From Polynucleobacter sp. GWA2_45_21 (GTDB taxonomy: Bacteria; Pseudomonadota; Gammaproteobacteria; Burkholderiales; Burkholderiaceae), in assembly GCF_001830325.1 (NCBI RefSeq), contig NZ_MHZG01000014.1:1-54370 (forward strand): a stretch of 54,370 bases of DNA, written 5' to 3'. Shown here in pieces: positions 48,151 to 54,370 of this stretch (within the stretch, counting starts at the first letter, position 1; every line of letters starts with the position of its first letter). The position numbers were made by a program, and so were the translations under genes. The notes beneath the pieces were generated by a model. It made no database searches, was not told where the DNA came from, and was given only the letters and a program-made list of their open reading frames with translations.

Positions 48151-49436
48151 TCTTGGTTCGGTTGGCTGAGGGGTTGGTATAGCTTGACTGTTTTTACCCC
48201 ATGCTCATCAAACTGAACAATTTCCATCACTACGCCCGCAATCCGAATGCTGACGTCGTAATCAGGGATCGCCTCAAGTTTTTCTAGGATCAAACCATTT
48301 AGAGTACGCGGTCCATCGAGCGGTAGATCTAGCTTCAGAAGGCGGTTTAAATCTCGTAATGATGCGCTACCGCTAGCAAGATAAGTCCCATCAGCTAACC
48401 AATGAGGGTCATTGGAAAGATTCGAGAATGAAGTGGTGAACTCACCGATGAGTTCTTCAACAATGTCTTCAAAAGTGACGAGGCCAAGTACTTCACCATA
48501 CTCATTAACCACTAAACTCAAGCGCTGCTGGTTATCTTGGAAAAATTGCATCTGCTGAAGAACAGGCGTGCCACTGGGGATGAAGTAGGGTTCATTTAAC
48601 AAGGATCTGAAGTCTTCATGGTGAAGCTCTGCATTCCCTAGTAATGAGAGTGCTTTTTTAACTGAGAGAATGCCAACGATGCGTTCAGAGTCGCCATCAC
48701 AAACTGGGAGCTTGTTGTGATAGCAAGTTTCCAATTGCTCAATCACTTCACCAATTGGTCTTGAGAGATCTAATATCTCAATCTTAGACCGCGGTGTCAT
48801 CACATCATCAACCAAGATATTTTCAAGGTTAAAAAGATTGAGCAGGATATTGCGATGGTGAGCCGAAACAAAACGATTGGATTCGAGTACTAGGCTACGT
48901 AACTCCTCTTTGCTCATGACCCTATTTTCAGCTGAAGTTTGAAGGCCAAAAACCTTCATTAATCCAGATACAAAACTATTGATAAACCAGAGCAATGGCT
49001 TGAGTATGAAAGTAAGGGGCAGAATGAACCAGCCAACATTGCTGGCAATTTTTTCTGGGAAGGCTGCGCCAATCACTTTTGGGGTGATCTCACTAAAAAT
49101 AATGATGAGTAGTGCAACGACTAGGGTAGCTATCGATAGCACTAGGCCGCTATCACCAAAAATATGAAGAGCAATGCCGGTAACTAAGATTGGGAGAATG
49201 GTATTGATGAGGTTGTTGGAAATCAACAGCACTGAAAGCAGGGAATCAATACGCTTCAATAATCTTTCAGCTAAAGCAGCTCCAGCATTGCCGCCGTTGG
49301 CCATAGCGCGTAGGCGATGACGATTGGAAGAAAGCATACTGGTTTCGGCCATGGAAAATAAGCCGGAAAGTGCAAGCAGGAAGATAACTAATGCGACTTG
49401 ACCAATAAAAGGCCAATCATCAAAAAAAGTGTCCAT
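48147..49436 (-). CDS. CNNM/CorC (HlyC) family membrane protein
   Basis: Predicted divalent-metal transport or efflux protein. From the ATG at 49436 it has 429 residues; a TTG at 49469 would add eleven. The domains in order are a DUF21/CNNM membrane domain (about four helices; ALSGLFSMAETSMLSSNRHRL), two CBS domains (DDVMTPRSKIEILDL and ERIVGILSVKKAL), and a CorC_HlyC domain at the end (GSASLRDLNRLLKLDLP, NGLILEKLEAIPD). It is first in the minus-strand run leading into pilBCD, by a four-base overlap, a pairing seen in some Burkholderiales and probably not functional. Confidence 0.9.
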   Translation of the reverse strand: MDTFFDDWPFIGQVALVIFLLALSGLFSMAETSMLSSNRHRLRAMANGGNAGAALAERLLKRIDSLLSVLLISNNLINTILPILVTGIALHIFGDSGLVLSIATLVVALLIIIFSEITPKVIGAAFPEKIASNVGWFILPLTFILKPLLWFINSFVSGLMKVFGLQTSAENRVMSKEELRSLVLESNRFVSAHHRNILLNLFNLENILVDDVMTPRSKIEILDLSRPIGEVIEQLETCYHNKLPVCDGDSERIVGILSVKKALSLLGNAELHHEDFRSLLNEPYFIPSGTPVLQQMQFFQDNQQRLSLVVNEYGEVLGLVTFEDIVEELIGEFTTSFSNLSNDPHWLADGTYLASGSASLRDLNRLLKLDLPLDGPRTLNGLILEKLEAIPDYDVSIRIAGVVMEIVQFDEHGVKTVKLYQPLSQPNQD

Positions 49437-49453
49437 CAGTGATGTCCGCAAAG

Positions 49454-49506
49454 AATAAGGAATGTCCAATATAGCAAAGTGCTACTTCACTAGCTATATC
49501 CTTATT
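49454..49506. repeat. Long inverted repeat in the corC-ogt divergent region
   Basis: AATAAGGA (49454-49461) and ATATAGC (49469-49475) on the left match GCTATATCCTTATT (49493-49506) on the right, giving 14 paired bases with a seven-base bulge on the left. A competing pairing, TCCAATA (49465-49471) with TATTGGA (49503-49509), is also possible. It occupies most of the 117 bases between the divergent starts. Confidence 0.45.
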
Positions 49507-49553
49507 GGAATCCTGCATGAATTTATTCTTCAATGTGTGTCAGAATCTTCATC

Positions 49554-50048
49554 ATGCCCATCTCTACCTCAGCCGAGTATTGCGTGATATCTGCCCCTTT
49601 TGGGTGTCTGGGCGTGCAAACAGAGTTGGTAGACGGTAGTTTGATGATCTCCAAAATCGATTACCTAGCTCCGGGTACCGCGTTAATTTCCCCGAGAAAT
49701 GCTTTAGCCAAAACATTCTCCAGACAGAGTGCCCAGTATTTCAAGGACGCTTCATCACTATTTGATATTCCCCTAAAGCCCACTGGAACAGTGCATCAGC
49801 AAAAAGTGTGGAATGCTACTCTCGGTATTGAGGTAGGAAAGACCAGTACCTACGGTGAGATTGCGAAAAAGATTAAAAGTGGACCTCGTGCAGTTGGGAC
49901 TGCCTGTGGTGCAAATCCCTATCCTTTGGTTACTCCTTGCCACAGGGTAGTTTCTGCACAGGGTCTTGGGGGTTTTATGAAGGAAGATGCCCCGGGTTTC
50001 TATCGCCAGATCAAAATTTGGCTCTTAAAGCACGAGGGTGTGCTTTAA
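49554..50048 (+). CDS. ogt: Methylated-DNA-protein-cysteine methyltransferase
   Basis: Suicide repair protein that removes the methyl group from O6-methylguanine. From the ATG at 49554 it has 164 residues; an ATG at 49533 would add seven. The acceptor Cys129 is in the PCHRV motif, preceded by GKTSTYGEIAKKI (helix-turn-helix with the arginine finger) and ACGANPYPLVT. There is no AraC-type Ada domain, so it is the constitutive Ogt type. Its 3' end overlaps the squalene synthase-like gene by four bases (convergent). Confidence 0.93.
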   Translation: MPISTSAEYCVISAPFGCLGVQTELVDGSLMISKIDYLAPGTALISPRNALAKTFSRQSAQYFKDASSLFDIPLKPTGTVHQQKVWNATLGIEVGKTSTYGEIAKKIKSGPRAVGTACGANPYPLVTPCHRVVSAQGLGGFMKEDAPGFYRQIKIWLLKHEGVL

Positions 50049-51034
50049 GGATTCTTTGAAGATAGTTTTCTGAGATGACTGGATGCAGCATAAAAGAATG
50101 CTTTCATCAGGAATGTATTTTTAGCGGCCAGCTTAGTAAAAGCATAAAAAATCCAAACTGAATTTCTAGATAACTTCACTTCAGATTTATTGCTAAATTC
50201 TTTTCTGTCGGCAATTTTCTCAAGCGTCATTACCGCAAGACCGAAAGCAAGAAAGCAGAAGCGTCTCAAACCCACTTCATTTTCTGGAATCAGAAGAATG
50301 TAACGCATAGATTCTTGCAGCTTTTCGTAGGCAATATTGAGTAGCATGGTTTGACTCATGCCTACTGGTTTCCAGGAAACGCCACGTGCACGATCTTCTG
50401 GTGAGTCCTTCAAAATATTAGTCATTTGTAAAGCTTGACCAAAGGCGATAGCCAGTTGCTCATGCCCTTTGATTTGTCTTGCAAATCCAGAAGAGTAGTT
50501 GCTAAAGATGGTTGTCAGTAACTCTCCCACAACACCAGCCACCACATAGCAGTACTCTTCAAATTCTGCGAGATCTTTTAGCCCTTCTTGCGTTTGTCGG
50601 CCATGGAAATGGGACATGCCATCGGACATGATTGAAACGCAACGGCTAATCGCTGCCTGATCTGTATCGGGAAAAGTGTGCAGAATTCTAAGGACGGTTG
50701 GCGTGTGAGCGATTAAATCGAGCTCATCGACATTGGGGTAGCCTTTTAATGCTTCTAGACAGGGCCTTACAAAAGCCTCCACCGGAATAGTTCCCAGAAC
50801 TGCCTCTAAAAATAGCTTAGATAGACCCTGCTTTTCTGCTGGATTAAGTTCGGCTGCATCCTCAATCGTGTCAACAATCCGACACAGTAGATAGGTATTC
50901 CCGACCACCACCTCAATTGCTGGGGGAAGAAGGGGAATGGTGAGTGCAAAAGTGCGCGATACGGAACCCAAAATCGCCTTTTGATAGGCTAGATCGCTAT
51001 TAGGGTTCTCAGTCGGGTGTATGGCGGAATTCAC
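50045..51034 (-). CDS. Squalene/phytoene synthase family protein
   Basis: Head-to-head prenyl transferase family, most likely joining two farnesyl diphosphates. It has 329 residues. The two aspartate-rich motifs that bind Mg-diphosphate are present, DTIED at 55-59 and DSPED at 210-214, with the SRTFALTIPLLPP opening and the YCYVVAGVVGELLT helix. No hopanoid (shc, hpn) or carotenoid (crtI) genes are near, so the product (squalene, presqualene or phytoene) cannot be told. It is divergent from the symporter across 107 bases. Confidence 0.87.
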   Translation of the reverse strand: MNSAIHPTENPNSDLAYQKAILGSVSRTFALTIPLLPPAIEVVVGNTYLLCRIVDTIEDAAELNPAEKQGLSKLFLEAVLGTIPVEAFVRPCLEALKGYPNVDELDLIAHTPTVLRILHTFPDTDQAAISRCVSIMSDGMSHFHGRQTQEGLKDLAEFEEYCYVVAGVVGELLTTIFSNYSSGFARQIKGHEQLAIAFGQALQMTNILKDSPEDRARGVSWKPVGMSQTMLLNIAYEKLQESMRYILLIPENEVGLRRFCFLAFGLAVMTLEKIADRKEFSNKSEVKLSRNSVWIFYAFTKLAAKNTFLMKAFFYAASSHLRKLSSKNP

Positions 51035-51105
51035 CCATGAATTATGTCAGACCAGCTCACTCAAATTTGACCCTTATTGATTAAATCCCATAAGTGACAA
51101 GGCCA

Positions 51106-51131
51106 TATAATTTGTCCAAATTCTGAAGGAG
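51106..51131 (+). promoter_or_regulatory. Putative promoter and ribosome site for the symporter
   Basis: A consensus -10 hexamer TATAAT is at 51106-51111, with no strong -35 at the right distance. An AAGGAG ribosome site at 51126-51131 is ten bases before the start codon. A second, weaker option uses TTGACC at 51067-51072. Confidence 0.35.
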
Positions 51132-51141
51132 TTATTGGGCG

Positions 51142-52557
51142 ATGCTGATTTGGTTTGTCATCATCTATTGGGTAGTATCTGTAGGTATCGGCCTTTGGGC
51201 TGCGCTACGGGTCAAAAACACGGCTGACTTTGCTGCAGCAGGCCATAGCCTTCCTCTGCCTATCGTCACCGCTACAGTCTTCGCCACCTGGTTTGGCTCC
51301 GAAGCGGTGTTAGGTATCCCAGCTACCTTCCTCAAGGAAGGGTTAGGCGGGATTGTTTCTGATCCTTTCGGATCTTCCCTGTGCCTGATCTTAGTCGGAC
51401 TCTTTTTTGCTCGTCATCTCTACAACCGCCGCATGCTTACCATTGGTGATTTCTTTCGAGAGAAATATGGCCGTACTGTAGAGGTTTTGGTGACGCTCTG
51501 TATTGTGGTTTCCTATTTAGGGTGGGTGGCCGCACAGATTAAAGCCTTGGGACTGGTTTTTAATGTTGTGTCTGAAGGCGGTATCACGCAAACAGCCGGC
51601 ATGTTAATTGGCGCTGGTAGCGTTCTGATTTATACGCTCTTTGGGGGCATGTGGTCGGTGGCAATTACCGACTTCATTCAGATGATCATCATTGTGGTGG
51701 GCATGCTTTATATCGGTGGCGAGATAACAGCCCAAACTGGTGGTGTTGGTGTAGTTTTTGAGCATGCAGTTGCTGCCGGCCAGTTTTCCAATTTCTGGCC
51801 CGATATGAATCTCGCTTCTATCCTTGGATTTACAGCCGCTTTATGCACGATGATGTTGGGCTCTATTCCACAGCAGGATGTGTTTCAGAGGATCACATCC
51901 TCTAAGAATGTGAACATTGCAGTGCAAGCTGCTTTGTTAGGAGGGGTTCTGTACTTTGTCTTCGCGTTTGTTCCGCTGTATTTGGCTTACTCTGCAACCA
52001 TCATTAGTCCAGATCTAGTGAAGCAGTATTTATATACAGATCCACAAATGATCTTGCCAAAACTGATTTTGAACCATGCCCCACTGATCGCGCAGGTGAT
52101 GTTTTTTGGTGCCTTACTATCAGCTATCAAGAGTTGCGCCAGCGCTACATTGCTCGCGCCATCCGTTACATTTGCTGAAAATATTGTAAGAGGCTTTTTT
52201 AAGCATTTGTCTGATCAAGACTTATTGAAGGTCATGCGAATTACCGTGCTTTGCTTCACAGCGGTGGTTACTTTTTTTGCCATCAACTCTAATTTATCGA
52301 TTTTTAAGATGGTTGAAAATGCCTATAAGGTAACTTTGGTTGCAGCTTTTGTACCACTCGCTTTTGGGGTGTATTGGTCCAGAGCAAATTCTTTGGGTGG
52401 CTTATTAGCTGTCATTTGTGGTTTGGTTATATGGATCAGTTGTGAGGTTCTTGCCCCTGAGGCTATTCTCCCCCCTCAGTTAGCAGGCCTTTTGGCTAGT
52501 ATTGCCGGCATGCTTTTGGGTGGATTGGTGCCTAGGGCTAGATTGATTGCAAGTTGA
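51142..52557 (+). CDS. Sodium:solute symporter (SSS family)
   Basis: Secondary transporter using the sodium gradient to import an organic solute. The 471-residue protein has about thirteen membrane helices and the family signatures GLGGIVSDPFGSSLCLILVGLFF, TIGDFFREKYGR, GGMWSVAITDFIQM and, further on, SIPQQDVFQRITSSKN. The family covers proline, pantothenate, acetate and others; the substrate is not readable. The next gene resembles ketopantoate reductase, which makes a pantothenate link tempting but unproven. Confidence 0.9.
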   Translation: MLIWFVIIYWVVSVGIGLWAALRVKNTADFAAAGHSLPLPIVTATVFATWFGSEAVLGIPATFLKEGLGGIVSDPFGSSLCLILVGLFFARHLYNRRMLTIGDFFREKYGRTVEVLVTLCIVVSYLGWVAAQIKALGLVFNVVSEGGITQTAGMLIGAGSVLIYTLFGGMWSVAITDFIQMIIIVVGMLYIGGEITAQTGGVGVVFEHAVAAGQFSNFWPDMNLASILGFTAALCTMMLGSIPQQDVFQRITSSKNVNIAVQAALLGGVLYFVFAFVPLYLAYSATIISPDLVKQYLYTDPQMILPKLILNHAPLIAQVMFFGALLSAIKSCASATLLAPSVTFAENIVRGFFKHLSDQDLLKVMRITVLCFTAVVTFFAINSNLSIFKMVENAYKVTLVAAFVPLAFGVYWSRANSLGGLLAVICGLVIWISCEVLAPEAILPPQLAGLLASIAGMLLGGLVPRARLIAS

Positions 52558-52658
52558 CCCAAATTGCTTAAATATTAGGCAGAATATTTTGTTGCACCGC
52601 AAAATGTTCGCCTCTAAAATGACACTAATTCAAAATTTCTTATCTTTATGGAGTTCTT

Positions 52659-53678
52659 ATGAAAATCTGTGTGATCGGTGGAGGGGGCGCGATTGGCGGT
52701 TACCTTGCTGTCATGTTGGCGCGAGCCGGTAATGACGTTACTGTGGTTGCGCGCGGTGCAACATTGGCTGCAATCAAAGAGCGTGGCCTAGCATTAATTA
52801 TGGATGATCAACCTGAGCCTTTAGTGGCGCAGGTAAAAGCAGTTGAAAAAATTCGCGATGCTGAGACTCCAGATGTGGTGATTTTGGCTGTGAAGGCGCA
52901 CCAAGTTGAGCCGATCATTGATGATCTTGCCGCAATCATGGGTCCAGAAACGATTTTGATTCCGATGCAAAACGGAATTCCTTGGTGGTACTTCCAGAAG
53001 TTGGGTGGAGACTATCAGGATCACTCTGTTGAAACAGTCGATGCTGGTGGTGTTGCGAAGAATGCAATCAACCCAAATAACATTATTGGTTGCGTAGTGT
53101 ATCCAGCAACCTTTACTCAAGCCCCTGGCGTGATTCGTCACGTTGAAGGCAATCGCTTCCCATTGGGTGAGTTAGATGGCAAGCAGACCGAGCGTATTCA
53201 GAAGATGTCTGAAATGATGTCTGCGGCTGGATTTAAGTCACCAATCCTGGAAGACATTCGCTCTGAGATTTGGTTGAAGTTGTGGGGCAATATGACTTTT
53301 AATCCAATTAGCTCTCTGACTCATGGAACCTTGGAAGGTATTTGCCAATATCCACTCACTAAAGAGTTGGCTCGCAACATGATGGCCGAAGCACAAACGA
53401 TTGCCGAGAAGTTGGGTGTCACTTTCCGTGTCGACATTGAACGTCGTATTGCTGGCGCTGAAAAAGTCGGAAAACATAAAACATCCATGTTGCAAGACTT
53501 AGAAGCAGGCCGTAGCTTAGAGATTGACGCCTTGTTGGGCTCAGTAATTGAGCTTGGCAAGATTACCGAGACACCTACACCTTGCCTCAATACCGTCTTT
53601 GCATTAACAAAGTACCTTGATGAAAACGTTCAAGCTTCTAAAGGTAGCTTGGCATTGCCATCTGTTTCTGGTTACTAA
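52659..53678 (+). CDS. Ketopantoate reductase family protein (2-dehydropantoate 2-reductase-like)
   Basis: NADPH-dependent reduction of a 2-keto acid, in the type case 2-dehydropantoate to pantoate. It has 339 residues, about 35 more than E. coli PanE. The NADP loop is GGGGAIGG (7-14), with VVARG for the phosphate, VKAHQ and the MQNGIPWW active-site motif. The C-terminal ApbA/PanE domain has EIWLKLWGNMTFNP (catalytic lysine and asparagine) and EIDALLGSVIELG. Several paralogues of this fold act on other keto acids, so panE is not assigned. Confidence 0.88.
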   Translation: MKICVIGGGGAIGGYLAVMLARAGNDVTVVARGATLAAIKERGLALIMDDQPEPLVAQVKAVEKIRDAETPDVVILAVKAHQVEPIIDDLAAIMGPETILIPMQNGIPWWYFQKLGGDYQDHSVETVDAGGVAKNAINPNNIIGCVVYPATFTQAPGVIRHVEGNRFPLGELDGKQTERIQKMSEMMSAAGFKSPILEDIRSEIWLKLWGNMTFNPISSLTHGTLEGICQYPLTKELARNMMAEAQTIAEKLGVTFRVDIERRIAGAEKVGKHKTSMLQDLEAGRSLEIDALLGSVIELGKITETPTPCLNTVFALTKYLDENVQASKGSLALPSVSGY

Positions 53679-53745
53679 GCCTCTGCAGAAATAGGTAGAT
53701 TCAACACCTAAAGTAATTGAGTATTAAAAAACCCTCACCACTAAA

Positions 53746-54370
53746 TGAACTGACCCACAAAAGTTGGACAGTTTAGTTAGGTTACCAGAAGGGATTGAGT
53801 TCGGTATTGCACTGGGCTCAATCCCTTTAGTTTTTGTTTAATTCGATCATGGTTGTAGTAGTGGATATATTCCTCTAGTCCCGCTTTAAATGACTGCACG
53901 CTCTCAAACTTCTCTTGGTAGAAGAACTCTGTCTTCATCATCCCAAACCAGTTTTCCATGACAGCGTTATCTAAGCAATTGCCTTTTCTAGACATGCTTT
54001 GAGTAATACCCTTTTGCTTAAGCATCTGTTGGTAGGGTGCGATTCGATAATGCCAACCTTGGTCTGAGTGCAGCATAGGCTTGTCTTTGGATTGGAGTCT
54101 CTTAAAGGCTTTTTGAAGCATTTGCATCACCATATTCATTTGGGGGCGGTCGGCGATCTCGTACGAGATGATCTCTTGGTTATATAGATCTAATACGGGT
54201 GAGAGATACACCTTGTGACCTAAGACATTGAACTGCGTGACATCGGTTACCCACTTTTGATTGGGTTTAGCTGCACTGAACTTACGCTCCAGTAAATTGG
54301 GCGCTGCCTTGCCTTCAGGACCCTTATAGGATTGATAGCGCTTGGGTCTCACGGTCGATTTAAGGTGAAG
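53746..54370 (-). mobile_element. IS3-family insertion sequence, right end (partial)
   Basis: The right terminal inverted repeat is 53746-53770, starting TGAACTGACCCAC and identical over 25 bases to the left-end repeat at 42-66. The orfB transposase lies just inside it and runs out of the window. This copy and the one at the start of the window have the same orientation. The target duplication cannot be checked because only one side of each copy is visible. Confidence 0.9.
53777..54370 (-). CDS. IS3-family (IS150-like) transposase OrfB, partial
   Basis: C-terminal catalytic part of the transposase, open to the window edge. The frame continues past the GTG at 54352, so that is not its start. 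The integrase core has the DDE triad: the WVTDVTQF aspartate (37 counted from the GTG), the SDQGWHY aspartate (97) and the ENWFGMMKTE glutamate (133), with the 35-residue spacing of the family. HTH and start regions lie outside, and expression is expected through orfA-orfB frameshifting as is usual in IS3. The visible part is undamaged. Confidence 0.93.
   Translation of the reverse strand, partial: LHLKSTVRPKRYQSYKGPEGKAAPNLLERKFSAAKPNQKWVTDVTQFNVLGHKVYLSPVLDLYNQEIISYEIADRPQMNMVMQMLQKAFKRLQSKDKPMLHSDQGWHYRIAPYQQMLKQKGITQSMSRKGNCLDNAVMENWFGMMKTEFFYQEKFESVQSFKAGLEEYIHYYNHDRIKQKLKGLSPVQYRTQSLLVT

Noticed and set aside
67..53745. Composite transposon flanked by two IS copies
   Set aside because: The interior is ordinary core genome (trp, bio, dcw, secA) in the usual order. 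Two direct copies more likely reflect independent insertions.
1..54370. tRNA, rRNA, CRISPR arrays, riboswitches, replication origin or prophage genes
   Set aside because: I looked in the gaps between genes, which are all short, and saw no cloverleaf, repeat-spacer array, conserved riboswitch core, DnaA-box cluster or phage structural gene.

Overview
The window looks like a chromosomal segment of a small, streamlined betaproteobacterium of the Burkholderiales, most like Polynucleobacter. This rests on moderate GC, very tight gene packing (most genes overlap or lie a few bases apart), the order rpe-trpE-trpG-trpD-trpC, a full dcw cell-wall/division cluster ending ftsZ-peroxiredoxin-lpxC-dciA-secA, and the block argJ-DUF815 ATPase-nudix-zapD-coaE-pilD-pilC-pilB. 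The genus is inferred from gene order and protein style, not from a search. No tRNA, rRNA or CRISPR array was seen, and no gene-free stretch exceeds about 270 bases.  Layout. 1-66 is the left end of an IS3-family element. 99-1118 holds a winged-helix regulator divergent from an orphan membrane protein. 1115-5757 (minus) is the rpe-trpEGDC operon. 5807-9478 holds apaG, a possible 37-residue membrane protein, the lytic transglycosylase mltA, an enoyl-CoA hydratase and an M20 amidohydrolase. 9498-13916 is the biotin locus, with bioA-bioF-bioD divergent from bioB, followed by coq7. The 271-base gap before mraZ carries three inverted repeats, one matching a LexA/SOS box, and then a promoter with MraZ boxes. 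14831-32307 is mraZ-rsmH-ftsL-ftsI-murE-murF-mraY-murD-ftsW-murG-murC-ddlB-ftsQ-ftsA-ftsZ (no murB in the run). 32420-37190 is peroxiredoxin, lpxC, dciA (opposite strand) and secA.  37353-41543 is the main accessory feature. It is a five-gene operon for a tungsten aldehyde oxidoreductase of the AorABC type: a four-cluster ferredoxin, a W-pterin subunit and an FAD subunit, plus a MoaD-like sulfur carrier and an unrecognised 106-108-residue protein ending in Gly-Gly-Gly. It sits between secA and argJ, which are normally neighbours in this group.  41581-50048 returns to conserved content: argJ, DUF815 ATPase, nudix hydrolase, zapD, coaE, a set of short type IV pilus/type II secretion proteins (PilD, PilC, PilB), a CorC/HlyC-type membrane protein and a DNA alkyltransferase. 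50045-53678 has a squalene/phytoene synthase-like enzyme, a sodium:solute symporter and a ketopantoate reductase-like protein. The window closes at 53746-54370 inside a second IS3-family copy in the same orientation as the first, so about 53.7 kb of largely essential genes lie between two directly repeated IS ends.
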